NCBI RefSeq assembly: GCF_900292035.1
Contig: NZ_OMPO01000001.1
Location: 62,001 to 126,000, forward strand
From: Blastococcus sp. Marseille-P5729
Lineage (GTDB): Bacteria > Actinomycetota > Actinomycetes > Mycobacteriales > Antricoccaceae
Length of the DNA stretch: 64,000 bases
Direction: 5' to 3'
Part shown: piece by piece, positions 50,342-58,980 of the stretch
How positions within the stretch are numbered: position 1 is the first letter of the stretch
How the letters are laid out: each line of letters opens with the position of its first letter
The notes under the pieces: model-generated
The model's database searches: none
Told to the model about the DNA's origin: nothing
What the model saw: the letters and a program-made list of their open reading frames with translations, nothing else
Made by a program: the position numbers and the translations under genes

Positions 50342-51877
50342 ATGAGTGAGCCGATGGTGTACACGGGAGACCGTCCGCGACCGATTGCAGAAGTGAAGGA
50401 CCGCGCCGCCAGGATCGCGAGCGGGCTGCGGGCGCTCGGGCTGGAGCAGAACGACCGCTACGCGATCATCATGCGCAACGGGGTGGGCTTCGTGGAGGCA
50501 ACGCTGGCTGGCGGCCTGATCGGCGCCGTGCCGGTTCCGGTCAACTGGCACTGGACGGGAGAGGACCTGAAGCACCTGCTCTCCAACAGCGGGGTCAAGG
50601 TAGCGGTGGTGCACACGGATCTCCTGCCGGCCGTCCGCAAGCACAAGCCCGATCACGTGCAGATCGTCGAGGCCGAGACTGCTCCGGAGATCGTCGACGC
50701 GTACGGGCTTGGTTCGGTCCGGCTCACGGGCGATCACCCTTCGCTTGAGCAGCTCGCCGTGGAGAACGATCCGGTGACCGACCCCAACACGGTGCCGCCG
50801 AACAGCGTCATCTACACCTCGGGAACGACCGGTCTGGCCAAGGGAATCATCCGCGATCCCATGGACCCCGCCTGGGTGCCCGAGCTCGCGACGGCGATCA
50901 TGGACCTGCTGAAGTTCCGGCCGGGCGAGCCCACGCTGGTGCCGGCACCGATGTACCACTCATCACCCAACGTGCACTTCATCTGGGCGGTCTCGCTGGG
51001 CGTCACGACGCACATCATGCCGCGGTTTATCCCGACGGAGTTCCTGCGAATGGTCGATCAGTACAAGATCGCCTCGACCCAGATGGTTCCGGTGATGTTC
51101 CGTCGGCTGCTGGCCGTGCCGGAGGAGGAGCGTTCACAGTACGACCTGTCGTCGCTGAAGGCGATCGTCCACGCCGCCACACCGTGCCCCGCGGACCTGA
51201 AGGCGGCCATGATCGACTGGCTCGGCCCGATCATCTTCGAGTACTACGGCGGCTCCGAGGGAGGCGCGTGGACCTACGCCACGAGCGAGGACTCTCTCGC
51301 GCGCCCGGGTACGGTCGGCAAGGCCTGGCGCGACTGCGAGATCAAGATCCTGGATCCGGCCACCGATGAGGAGGTGCCGACGGGGGAGACCGGCATCGTC
51401 TATGGAAAGCCGGGTGGGTTCTGGCCAGATTTCACCTACATAGCGAACGATGAGAAGCGTCGCGACATCGCGCGGGGCAAGTTCTTCACCGTCGGCGACA
51501 TCGGGCACGTGGATGCTGAGGGCTTCCTGTACCTCAGCGATCGCGCCAACGACATGGTCATCTCCGGCGGGGTGAACATCTATCCCGCCGAGATCGAGGC
51601 CAGCCTGCACAACCTCGAGGGAGTCGAAGACGTCGCTGTGTTCGGCATCCCCGACCCGGACATGGGCGAGGCATTGGCTGCGCACATCCAGCCCCGGGCC
51701 GGCGTGGCGCTGACCGAGGACGACGTCCGCCGCCACGTGCGCGACAGTCTGGCCGCGTACAAGGTACCGAAGGTGATCGTCTTCGAGGAACGCTTGCCGC
51801 GGGAGGACACCGGCAAGCTCTTCAAGCGCCGCCTCAAAGCACAGTACTGGGAGGGCACAGACCGCATCAGCGGTTAG
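50342..51877 (+). CDS. Acyl-CoA synthetase (AMP-binding)
   Basis: A 511-residue adenylate-forming enzyme. The ATP motif is VIYTSGTTGLAKGIIRDPM, followed by APMYHSSPNVHFIWAV, FEYYGGSEGGAWTYAT, the hinge FFTVGDIGHVDAEGFLYLSD and the C-terminal catalytic Lys in EDTGKLFKRRLK. It resembles bile-acid-CoA ligase/FadD-like enzymes of steroid and isoprenoid catabolism. GAAGGGGATCC precedes the ATG and TTAGGTG a few tens of nt upstream may be a -10. Its stop TAG overlaps the convergent SDR stop TAA. Confidence 0.9.
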   Translation: MSEPMVYTGDRPRPIAEVKDRAARIASGLRALGLEQNDRYAIIMRNGVGFVEATLAGGLIGAVPVPVNWHWTGEDLKHLLSNSGVKVAVVHTDLLPAVRKHKPDHVQIVEAETAPEIVDAYGLGSVRLTGDHPSLEQLAVENDPVTDPNTVPPNSVIYTSGTTGLAKGIIRDPMDPAWVPELATAIMDLLKFRPGEPTLVPAPMYHSSPNVHFIWAVSLGVTTHIMPRFIPTEFLRMVDQYKIASTQMVPVMFRRLLAVPEEERSQYDLSSLKAIVHAATPCPADLKAAMIDWLGPIIFEYYGGSEGGAWTYATSEDSLARPGTVGKAWRDCEIKILDPATDEEVPTGETGIVYGKPGGFWPDFTYIANDEKRRDIARGKFFTVGDIGHVDAEGFLYLSDRANDMVISGGVNIYPAEIEASLHNLEGVEDVAVFGIPDPDMGEALAAHIQPRAGVALTEDDVRRHVRDSLAAYKVPKVIVFEERLPREDTGKLFKRRLKAQYWEGTDRISG

Positions 51878-52746
51878 TTCGAAGAGATCCGCTTGCGGAC
51901 CATGCTGCGTTCGCCCGTCGTTCCACGATTCACTCCGACCAACCCTTTCGATTTGGGATCGGTCCCGAGATGCTCGAACATGGCCGGGCCGGGGCCGGCG
52001 GCTACGACGCCGCCATCGACCAGAATCGACTCGCCGTTCATGAAGCGGGAGTCCTTGCCCGCGAGGAATGCGATGGCGCCGGCAATGTCCTCCGATTGTC
52101 CCCATCGCGGGGTGAGCTGGGAGAGAGGAAGTACAGAGTCGAGATGGGCCGTGTCGGCGCCTGTCTCCATCAGCGGGGTCCGGATGACGCCCGGTGACAC
52201 CGCATTGACGCGGATGCCGCGCGGGCCCAACTCGACGGCCGCGGCTCGAGTGAGTCCGACGACGGCATGCTTCGCAGCTGTATAGGCCAACGGGCCTGAG
52301 CTTCCACTGTACGCCGCGATCGACGCTATGTTGACGATCCGGCCGCCGTCGCGCATCGCCCGTGCGGCGTGCTTCACGCCGAGAAAGACGCCACGCACGA
52401 GTACCTCGAAGGTGAAGTCCCAGTCCTCGACGCTCGTCTCAGTGACTGAGCCGAAGGCACCGCCCAGGCCGGCGTTGTTCACAAGTACGTCAAGGCCGCC
52501 GTACGTGTCGATCGAGGATCGGACCATGCGCTCGACATCCTCTTCAAGGCGCACGTCAGCGCGTACTGTCGTGGCCCTGCCGGGGGACAGCTCATTGATG
52601 GTTGCCGCTGTCTCGCGCGCGTTCGACTCGTTCAGGTCGGCGATGACGACGCGGTAGCCGTCGGAGGCGAACCGGACGGCCGTCGCTCTGCCGATTCCGC
52701 TACCCGCCCCCGTAATGAGCGCGACCTCATCGTGGTGGGTCTGCAT
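51874..52746 (-). CDS. SDR-family NAD(P)-dependent oxidoreductase
   Basis: A 290-residue short-chain dehydrogenase. The cofactor loop is ALITGAGSGIGRATAVRF, then LVNNAG, the catalytic Ser-Tyr-Lys in NIASIAAYSGSSGPLAYTAAKHAVVG and ESILVDGGVVAAGPG. A 30-residue C-terminal tail (KGLVGVNRGTTGERSMVRKR) extends beyond the usual end. It is the last gene of the operon TetR - phosphotransferase - PIMT-like - SDR, with a 32-nt gap. Confidence 0.9.
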   Translation of the reverse strand: MQTHHDEVALITGAGSGIGRATAVRFASDGYRVVIADLNESNARETAATINELSPGRATTVRADVRLEEDVERMVRSSIDTYGGLDVLVNNAGLGGAFGSVTETSVEDWDFTFEVLVRGVFLGVKHAARAMRDGGRIVNIASIAAYSGSSGPLAYTAAKHAVVGLTRAAAVELGPRGIRVNAVSPGVIRTPLMETGADTAHLDSVLPLSQLTPRWGQSEDIAGAIAFLAGKDSRFMNGESILVDGGVVAAGPGPAMFEHLGTDPKSKGLVGVNRGTTGERSMVRKRISSN

Positions 52747-52778
52747 GAATTCTCCTTCTCAACAATGAGCAGCGAAGC

Positions 52779-53351
52779 CTACGTATGCCGGCGCAGCGGC
52801 ACGAAGCGGTACAAGCCATGCTCACTCGTCGTGACGCCGCCGCGATCCTTGCGGACCAACGTCATCACCCCGTCGATCGGCACGACTACCAGCCCACCGT
52901 CCGCGAGCTGGTCGATGAGGTCGGCCGGGAGCTCCTCGGCCATTGCCGAGACCAGGATCCGGTCGTACGGCGCTGCCTGTGGCCATCCGAAGACCCCGTC
53001 GTGCGCCTCCTCGATCCTTGCGTTGGCGCGGATGCCCAGATTCTCCCGTCCCATGCTCACCAATGCGGGCTCGAGCTCTACCCCAATGACCGTGCCACTC
53101 TCGCCGACGAGCCGCGAGAGCACCGCCGTGGTCCAGCCCGACCCTGACCCGATGTCGAGGACGCGGTGGCCGGGGTGGACGTCGAGCAGCTCCAGCATCC
53201 GCAGCACAGTCGTCGGCTGAGAGTTGGTGCCACCGGAGCCGATCGGCAAGGGCCGATCCTCGGCGGCGTGTGCTTGATACTCCGGCGGCAGAAAACCGCG
53301 ACGATCCTCGAGGCCCATCGCCTCCCGGACGGTCATTGCGCGATCGCTCAT
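52779..53351 (-). CDS. Protein-L-isoaspartate O-methyltransferase-like protein
   Basis: A 190-residue SAM methyltransferase of the PIMT type: RRGFLPPEYQAHAAEDRPLP and IGSGGTNSQPTTVLRMLELL match the acceptor-binding N-terminus, and VLDIGSGSGWTTAVLSRLVG is motif I, VGVELEP motif II region. The usual role is repair of isoaspartyl residues. Its place inside an acyl-CoA operon is unusual. ATG overlaps the phosphotransferase stop by 4 nt, so the two are translationally coupled. Confidence 0.85.
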   Translation of the reverse strand: MSDRAMTVREAMGLEDRRGFLPPEYQAHAAEDRPLPIGSGGTNSQPTTVLRMLELLDVHPGHRVLDIGSGSGWTTAVLSRLVGESGTVIGVELEPALVSMGRENLGIRANARIEEAHDGVFGWPQAAPYDRILVSAMAEELPADLIDQLADGGLVVVPIDGVMTLVRKDRGGVTTSEHGLYRFVPLRRHT

Positions 53352-54724
53352 GAGAATGCCTCCTCTCGCCCCACCCGGAAACCGTCGTCGGGCGCGGGAT
53401 ACCCCAGGTACTTGGGATTCCATACCGCAAGCCGGCTCTGCACGCCGGTTCGCACGGCCTCGACGACTGCGCCGGTGATCTGCACCCCGGAGCGGATCGC
53501 GGCCGCCAGCTCGGTCTCCGACCCAACGCCTGCCTTGGCGAGCGACTCATCGAGCCGGTCGTGCAGCCGATCGGTCAACTGCTGCTCGCGGCGCACCACG
53601 TTCAGGGCGCTGATGAGCAGCCGGTCGCGATACTCCCGACTGACGCTGAGCTGGTGAATCGCCGCGTCGAGCAGATCGTCGACAGTGGGCGCCCCGAACA
53701 TCGTAGGCTTCGGTTCGGGCGAGCCAGCGCCCGCTGCGGCGGGGAGTGGGTCGCTCAGCCCGAGTCCGACGAGCACGTCGTGCTCGTTCTCGGCGAAGCG
53801 GCGCCCGATGAGCGCCAGCTCGAGTGACTGCTCGTCGCCGTCCAGGTGGCGGGCGGCCTGTCGGCGGCACATGATGCCCCATCGCACCGAGCCGTAGATC
53901 GACCACCAGAGCACGTCCTTGATAGCAGGTCGCCATCCAGCAACGGATGCATAGCCGTCGAGGAGGTCGTCCACCTCGCCGAACCCACCCACCGGGCGGG
54001 GTGCTCCGAACCGCCACGCCTTCGTCGTGACCCAGCCAAGGTCTTCCAGGGGATCACCGACATGGCACAGCTCCCAGTCGAGGACGGCGGCGAGGCGACC
54101 ATCGGCCACGATGATGTTGCCGTGCCGGAAGTCGCCGTGTACGACGGTCGATGGGTGAGCAGTCGGACGGTTGGCGTGCAGCCATCGCCATGCCAGTTCC
54201 ATCGCCGGCGACGGCGGGCCGGCTCGGTACTGCTTCTCGAAGTCCGCGACGTCATCGATGCGCTCCAGACCGGGAATGCCGGGCGAGATGCGGTGTATTC
54301 CGCCGATCGCCGCACCGAGCTCGTGGGCCAGATCGGCAGCTCGCTTCGTCGTCTCGGGATCTCGCAGGATCCGCTGGGGCAGCGTCTCACCGACCACCGC
54401 GGCCATGATCACGTAGGGCGTGCCCAGGCCCTCGGAGCCGTCGCCCGCGTCGAGCACCTCAGGAACGGGTACCTGCTGATCATAGGCGGCGCGCAGCACC
54501 GCAGCCTCGATGGCCATCGAGGCAGGCTTCTGGTTCTCGACCGGGTCCGCGCGCAGCACCAGATCCAGTGGCGCGCCCGACGACGGTGTGGCGCGGAAGC
54601 GCCAGATCGACTTGCTGGCGCCCATCGAGACCGGTTCCACGTCACTGACCGCAACCCGTCCTCCGAGCACCGACGCGAGTCTCGCCTCCAGCGCTCGTTG
54701 AAGAGCTGTCTCAGACTGCTGCAT
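53348..54724 (-). CDS. APH-fold phosphotransferase fused to a DUF6285-like domain
   Basis: A 458-residue protein. Residues about 20-340 are an aminoglycoside-phosphotransferase-like kinase of the ACAD10/11-associated type: VVHGDFRHGNIIVADGR with the catalytic Asp, and LDWELCHVGDPLEDLGW with the metal Asp. The last 100 residues (VDDLLDAAIHQLSVSREYRD, then NVVRREQQLTDRLHD and ELAAAIRSG) resemble DUF6285, which is normally a separate small gene next to such kinases. In ACAD11-type systems the kinase phosphorylates 4-hydroxyacyl-CoA. The ATG at 54724 has GGAGGA upstream and lies 14 nt inside the TetR gene. Confidence 0.85.
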   Translation of the reverse strand: MQQSETALQRALEARLASVLGGRVAVSDVEPVSMGASKSIWRFRATPSSGAPLDLVLRADPVENQKPASMAIEAAVLRAAYDQQVPVPEVLDAGDGSEGLGTPYVIMAAVVGETLPQRILRDPETTKRAADLAHELGAAIGGIHRISPGIPGLERIDDVADFEKQYRAGPPSPAMELAWRWLHANRPTAHPSTVVHGDFRHGNIIVADGRLAAVLDWELCHVGDPLEDLGWVTTKAWRFGAPRPVGGFGEVDDLLDGYASVAGWRPAIKDVLWWSIYGSVRWGIMCRRQAARHLDGDEQSLELALIGRRFAENEHDVLVGLGLSDPLPAAAGAGSPEPKPTMFGAPTVDDLLDAAIHQLSVSREYRDRLLISALNVVRREQQLTDRLHDRLDESLAKAGVGSETELAAAIRSGVQITGAVVEAVRTGVQSRLAVWNPKYLGYPAPDDGFRVGREEAFS

Positions 54725-55352
54725 CGCTTTCCTCCTCCCGATAGCCAACGGTCCGCAACGCCAGCTGCTGGTACTGGTCGATTAGCTCCGGTACGGAGAA
54801 GCGCCCGCCGGGTCTGTACCAGGTCGCGACTGCGGTGCAGGCGGTGACTACGAACCGGGATGCCATCTGTGGGTCCGATGCGTGGAAGACCTGCTGCCGA
54901 ACGCCGTCACGCACGACGCGGTCGAACATCCGTTGCTGGGTGTCCCGTTTCGACACGATCAGCGCACGGGCTTCAGCGCTCAGGCTCCGGAGCTCCGAAT
55001 TGCCGATGTAGCTCTCCAGGCGCCCCTGCGCATGGTTGCTGACATGCGCTGCGACGAGGGCCATCAGCCGACTCGCCGGATCGGGAGTGGAGTCGTAGAG
55101 CGCCTGCTCGGTCGCGTTGATCAGATCATCGAGGCCCCGATCGAGGATGACGACCAGCAGCTCGTGCTTCGAACCGAAGTGGTTGTACAGCGAACCGGCG
55201 CTGACTCCCGCTTCGTCAGCGATGTCGCGTACCGAGGTGCCGTGGTACCCGCGCGCGCCGATGACGCGGACCGCGGCATCCAGAATCGCAGCGAACGTGG
55301 GGTCGTCGCTCTGGCGGATGAGCGCGGTCGTCGACCTGCGGGTCGCACTCAT
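54711..55352 (-). CDS. TetR/AcrR-family transcriptional regulator
   Basis: A 213-residue regulator with an N-terminal helix-turn-helix (VIGARGYHGTSVRDIADEAG, VSAGSLYNHFGSKHELLVVI) and an all-helical ligand domain. It heads the operon phosphotransferase-PIMT-SDR and is divergent from an acyl-CoA dehydrogenase gene; inverted repeats lie near both starts. It is most likely a local repressor that responds to an acyl-CoA of the pathway. Confidence 0.9.
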   Translation of the reverse strand: MSATRRSTTALIRQSDDPTFAAILDAAVRVIGARGYHGTSVRDIADEAGVSAGSLYNHFGSKHELLVVILDRGLDDLINATEQALYDSTPDPASRLMALVAAHVSNHAQGRLESYIGNSELRSLSAEARALIVSKRDTQQRMFDRVVRDGVRQQVFHASDPQMASRFVVTACTAVATWYRPGGRFSVPELIDQYQQLALRTVGYREEESDAAV

Positions 55353-55363
55353 GACCAGCTCCC

Positions 55364-55381
55364 GTTGAACATGTGATCAAC
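55364..55381. promoter_or_regulatory. Candidate operator before the TetR gene
   Basis: GTTGAACATGTGATCAAC is an imperfect 18-bp palindrome (7 of 9 positions pair), 12 nt before the TetR start. It contains TGAAC, the half-site of the second inverted repeat at 55466-55479. Confidence 0.5.
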
Positions 55382-55432
55382 TATGCCACGATCGAACGGG
55401 GTAGCAAACGCTCGTCTGGGGACGCGGACGGG

Positions 55433-55479
55433 TTGGCTCCCGGTCGCCTGCCGTCTAGGATGGGCTGAACAGTCGTTCA
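55433..55479 (+). promoter_or_regulatory. Promoter and TetR operator of the acyl-CoA dehydrogenase gene
   Basis: -35 TTGGCT (55433-55438) and -10 TAGGAT (55456-55461) have the optimal 17-bp spacing. The perfect repeat TGAAC-AGTC-GTTCA (55466-55479) covers the transcription start, where a bound repressor would block the polymerase. Confidence 0.65.
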
Positions 55480-55506
55480 CCATTTGAATCGAGCGAGGGA
55501 GTACCG

Positions 55507-56766
55507 ATGTCGACCAACGAGGTGGCCGAAAGCACGCGAGACCTGCTGCAGCGCATGGATGAGTTCATCGAGCGGGAGATCAAGCCGCTTCAGGAGCAGG
55601 ACGACAACGAGCGATTCTTCGACCACCGCAGGGAGTATGAGCGCACCGACTGGGAGAACGGCGGCGTGCCCAGGAAAGAGTGGGAGGAGCTCCTCGGGGA
55701 GATGAAGCGTCGCGCGGACGCGGCCGGCTTCTACCGTCACGATCTACCCAAGGAAGTGGGGGGCAACGACTCCACCAACCTCGAGATGGCGATCATTCGT
55801 GAGCACCTGGCGCGCAAGGGGCTCGGTCTGCACAACGACCTGCAGGACGAGTCGTCGATCGTCGGCAACCACTCCGGCGTGCACATGCTGACGAAGTTCG
55901 GCTCCCAGGAGCAGAAGGACGAGCTCGTCGAGGCATGCTTGACCGGCAAGGCTGGAATCGGGTTCGGCCTGACCGAGCCCGACCACGGGTCGGACGCCAC
56001 CTGGATGGAGACCACCGCCGTTCGCGACGGATCGGACTGGGTGATCAACGGTGCCAAGCGATGGAACACCGGCATGCACGTCGCGTCGCACGACGTCATC
56101 TTCGCCCGCACGTCAGGTGAGGACGGCGATGCACGCGGAATCACCGCATTCCTCGTACCCACCAGCACTGAAGGACTCAGCGTCGACTTCTTCCGCTGGA
56201 CCTTCAACATGCCCTCCGACCATGCCGATGTGTCGCTGCGGGACGTACGCGTACCGGGATCGGCGATCGTTGGTGAGGAGGGGCGCGGATTGGATGTCGC
56301 GCAGGGTTTCGTGCACGAGAACCGCATTCGGCAGGCCGCGTCGAGCCTGGGCGCCGGAGAGCACTGCATCGACCTCGCCGTCGACTACGCCCGCAGGCGG
56401 GTCACCTTCGGCGAGCCGCTTGCCCGCCGCCAGGCCGTGCAGTGGCCACTGGTCGAGCTGGCTACCGAGGCCGAGATGTTGCGGGCGTTGATCCGGACCA
56501 CCGCCAGCGAGCTCGATCAGCGTCACCACTTCGAGGTGAGCGACAAGGTCTCCATGTGTAACTATCGTGCGAACCGATTCTGCTGCGACGCGGCAGATCG
56601 CGCGATGCAGGTGCACGGGGGTGTCGGCTACAGCCGCCATATGCCGTTCGAGCACATCTACCGTCACCACCGTCGCTATCGGATCACTGAAGGCGCCGAG
56701 GAGATCCAGATGCGCAAGGTGGCCGGATATCTGTTCGGATTCGCCGGACCCAACAAACGCAAGTAG
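55507..56766 (+). CDS. Acyl-CoA dehydrogenase (ACAD10/11-like)
   Basis: A 419-residue FAD enzyme. Signatures: FGLTEPDHGSDATWMETTAV, VINGAKRWNTGMHVASHDVI, and a C-terminal AMQVHGGVGYSRHMPFEHIY with EGAEEIQMRKVAGYLFGF. Together with the divergent APH-like kinase it mirrors the two halves of mammalian ACAD10/ACAD11, in which kinase and dehydrogenase act in turn on 4-hydroxyacyl-CoA. The GTACCG-ATG start follows GAGGGAG. Transcription is controlled by the operator at 55466-55479. Confidence 0.9.
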   Translation: MSTNEVAESTRDLLQRMDEFIEREIKPLQEQDDNERFFDHRREYERTDWENGGVPRKEWEELLGEMKRRADAAGFYRHDLPKEVGGNDSTNLEMAIIREHLARKGLGLHNDLQDESSIVGNHSGVHMLTKFGSQEQKDELVEACLTGKAGIGFGLTEPDHGSDATWMETTAVRDGSDWVINGAKRWNTGMHVASHDVIFARTSGEDGDARGITAFLVPTSTEGLSVDFFRWTFNMPSDHADVSLRDVRVPGSAIVGEEGRGLDVAQGFVHENRIRQAASSLGAGEHCIDLAVDYARRRVTFGEPLARRQAVQWPLVELATEAEMLRALIRTTASELDQRHHFEVSDKVSMCNYRANRFCCDAADRAMQVHGGVGYSRHMPFEHIYRHHRRYRITEGAEEIQMRKVAGYLFGFAGPNKRK

Positions 56767-56790
56767 CGCCACGAAAGGAAACCAGTAGCC

Positions 56791-57102
56791 ATGTCGACTG
56801 TCATCTTCGTCGAGTACACACCCAAGGAAGGGAAGAAGGACGAACTGCTCGCCGCACTACAGAACGGCGCTGCCTCCGTTCACGCCGAGGCGGGGTGCGA
56901 GAAGTACGCCTTCCATACGACCAAGGACAAGGTCTACCTGATCGAGTCCTGGGCCACCAAGGAGGAACTCGCAGCACACGGTGAGGGCGAACCGCTCAAG
57001 GCGCTCAGGGAAGCCACCGCAGACCTGCTCGCAGAGCCGGCCAAGCTCACCTTCTTGCGTCCTGCGCCGTCCGGCGATCCGGCCAAGGGCCAGCTGGTCT
57101 AG
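56791..57102 (+). CDS. Antibiotic-biosynthesis monooxygenase (ABM) domain protein
   Basis: A 103-residue dimeric alpha-beta barrel protein: VIFVEYTPKEGKKDELLAAL, then EAGCEKYAFHTTKDKVYLIE and SWATKEELAAH are typical of the ABM/quinol monooxygenase family. It is 24 nt after the dehydrogenase with AAAGGAAA as ribosome site and is probably co-transcribed. Its substrate is unknown. Confidence 0.85.
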   Translation: MSTVIFVEYTPKEGKKDELLAALQNGAASVHAEAGCEKYAFHTTKDKVYLIESWATKEELAAHGEGEPLKALREATADLLAEPAKLTFLRPAPSGDPAKGQLV

Positions 57103-57169
57103 TCGCGCTGCTGCGGTGGGCCGGCGGACGCCATTTATGACGCTGACCAGCCCTCCGCAGCGCCGACGG

Positions 57170-57925
57170 TCAGGCGATGATGCCGCCGTCCGAGCGCAAT
57201 ACGGCGCCGGTGACATAGCTGGACATGTCGCTGGCGAGGAACAGCGCGGGACCGACGATCTCTTCCGGTTGTGCGGTTCGCCGCAGGGACGTCGAGGCCC
57301 GCAGGCGCTCACGGATCCCGTCTGCCCAGTTCGTCGCGATGTCGGTCTCAAAGCCCCCGGGGGCGATGACATTAACCCGCACCTCGGGCCCCAGCGCCTC
57401 GGCCAAGCCTTGGGACATCACGTTCAGTGCGGCCTTGGCTGCCGAATACGGCAGCGAGTAGGACTCCGGACGGTAGGAGTTCACGCTCGAGATGTTGATG
57501 ATGCTGCCGCCGCCGTCCGCCTTCATTCGCTCGCCCACCACCACGGACAGCCGGAAGGGCACCTTGAAGTTCAGGCCGAGCACGGCATCCATGTAGCCCT
57601 CGTCGATGTCCGAGAGCGTCTCGTACAGCGGTGACTTTCCCGCGTTGTTGACCAGCACGTCGACCCTGCCGAACTCGTCGTAGGCGCGGTCCGCCAAGGA
57701 CTGGGCCTCATCCCAACGGCCCATGTGCGCACTGACGGCGAGTGCTCGCCGGCCCCGTTGGCGCACTTGCTCGGCGACCTCCTCGCACGAGTCGAGCTTG
57801 CGGCTGGCGACGACGACGTCGGCACCCGCGTCCGCGAACGCCAGGCTCATGGCGCGGCCCAGGCCGCGGCTGCCGCCGGTCACGATCGCTACTTTGCCTG
57901 TCAGATCGGGAGTCTGGTGGTTCAT
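57170..57925 (-). CDS. SDR-family oxidoreductase
   Basis: A 251-residue short-chain dehydrogenase. Cofactor loop VTGGSRGLGRAMSLAFADAG, LVNNAGKSPLYETL, catalytic NISSVNSYRPESYSLPYSAAKAAL and the end VTGAVLRSDGGIIA. The NADP-preferring Arg after the glycine loop (ASRKL) is present. It converges with the ABM gene and is divergent from another SDR gene, 132 nt away. A 3-oxoacyl-CoA or 3-hydroxyacyl-CoA substrate would fit the region. Confidence 0.9.
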   Translation of the reverse strand: MNHQTPDLTGKVAIVTGGSRGLGRAMSLAFADAGADVVVASRKLDSCEEVAEQVRQRGRRALAVSAHMGRWDEAQSLADRAYDEFGRVDVLVNNAGKSPLYETLSDIDEGYMDAVLGLNFKVPFRLSVVVGERMKADGGGSIINISSVNSYRPESYSLPYSAAKAALNVMSQGLAEALGPEVRVNVIAPGGFETDIATNWADGIRERLRASTSLRRTAQPEEIVGPALFLASDMSSYVTGAVLRSDGGIIA

Positions 57926-58057
57926 CGCGGCTCCTTGATGTGTGGGCGGTCGGGTTGCAGACGAACCTACCGTGCACCTTGAAATTACGCACTACGAAGT
58001 TATTGGCTAGGCCGCCCGCGCCGCATAGGGTCAGCACTACCTGATGAGAGGATCCCG

Positions 58058-58870
58058 ATGAATGGCAACCAGAGCCCACCAGTCGAGCTTCCGCACCTGA
58101 GCAGATCGGTCGCCGGCAGGTGCGCGATCGTCACCGGATCGGCCAGCGGCATGGGGCGCGCGACCGCCCTGCTGCTCGCCAAGGAGGGCGCGCGCGTCGT
58201 GGTCGCCGACCTCGGTGAGGACCGCGTGGACGCGGTTGTGCACGCGATCCACCGCGAGTTCGCCGAGGACCGCGCGCTCGGTGTGGTCTGCGACGTCTCC
58301 AAGCCCGGCGACCTCAAGCACCTTGTGGCGCGGGCGGTCGACTGGGCCGGGCAGCTGGACATCGTCGTCAACAACGCCGGCATCTCGCGGCCCAACACCA
58401 CGGTTCAGGACGACGACGAGTTCGAGGCGGCCTGGGCGCACACCCTCGCGGTCAACCTGACTGCCCAGGTGCGGCTGGCGCGGCTCGCCCTGCCCCACCT
58501 GCTGCAGTCGGATTCGCCGCGCATCGTCAACATCGCCTCCACGGAGTCGATCGTGGCCCAGCGTGGGCTGCTGGCGTACGCCGCGTCGAAGTCCGGCGTG
58601 GTCGGCCTGACGAAGTCGCTCGCGGTCGAGCTCGGCTATCACGGCGTCACCGTGAACTGCATCTGTCCCGGACCAATCAATACTGCGATGACCGAGAAGT
58701 ACGACCCGGAGAAGAAAGCTGCCTATGCGAAGGCGCGCGTGCCGCTGCGGCGCTATGGTGCGGCGGAGGAGGTCGCGCACATGACGCTGAACCTGTGCCT
58801 TCCGTCCGCCAGCTTCGTGACGGGCGCGATCATCCCGGTCGACGGCGGAATGACCGTTCGCCACACCTGA
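58058..58870 (+). CDS. SDR-family oxidoreductase
   Basis: A 270-residue short-chain dehydrogenase. Cofactor loop AIVTGSASGMGRATALLLAK, VVADLGEDR (Asp after the loop, so NAD is preferred), VVNNAGISRP, catalytic NIASTESIVAQRGLLAYAASKSG and FVTGAIIPVDGGMTVRHT. TAGGGT (58029-58034) is a possible -10, and GAGAGGA precedes the ATG. It belongs by type to the same acyl-CoA region. Confidence 0.9.
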   Translation: MNGNQSPPVELPHLSRSVAGRCAIVTGSASGMGRATALLLAKEGARVVVADLGEDRVDAVVHAIHREFAEDRALGVVCDVSKPGDLKHLVARAVDWAGQLDIVVNNAGISRPNTTVQDDDEFEAAWAHTLAVNLTAQVRLARLALPHLLQSDSPRIVNIASTESIVAQRGLLAYAASKSGVVGLTKSLAVELGYHGVTVNCICPGPINTAMTEKYDPEKKAAYAKARVPLRRYGAAEEVAHMTLNLCLPSASFVTGAIIPVDGGMTVRHT

Positions 58871-58911
58871 TGCCGCGACGGGCGCCGATCGTCCTGGCGT
58901 GAGCCGCTCGC

Positions 58912-58980
58912 GTGCTTGGGCTGGTCGCGGTGGCGGCCGGCATCGCGATGCCAGTCCTGGCGACCGGTTACGCATTCCCG
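58912..58980 (+). other. Possible remnant of a membrane protein gene
   Basis: The gap between the SDR gene and the broken binding-protein gene contains a plus-strand hydrophobic reading, VLGLVAVAAGIAMPVLATG, that resembles the first helix of a branched-chain amino acid permease. It runs out into antisense sequence. A perfect 14-bp palindrome GGCATCGCGATGCC (58939-58952) lies in it. The permease idea is weak. Confidence 0.25.

Noticed and set aside
58939-58952. Palindrome GGCATCGCGATGCC as a terminator
   Set aside because: It has no loop and no T tract; it may be a protein site or chance, so it is only mentioned with the gap.
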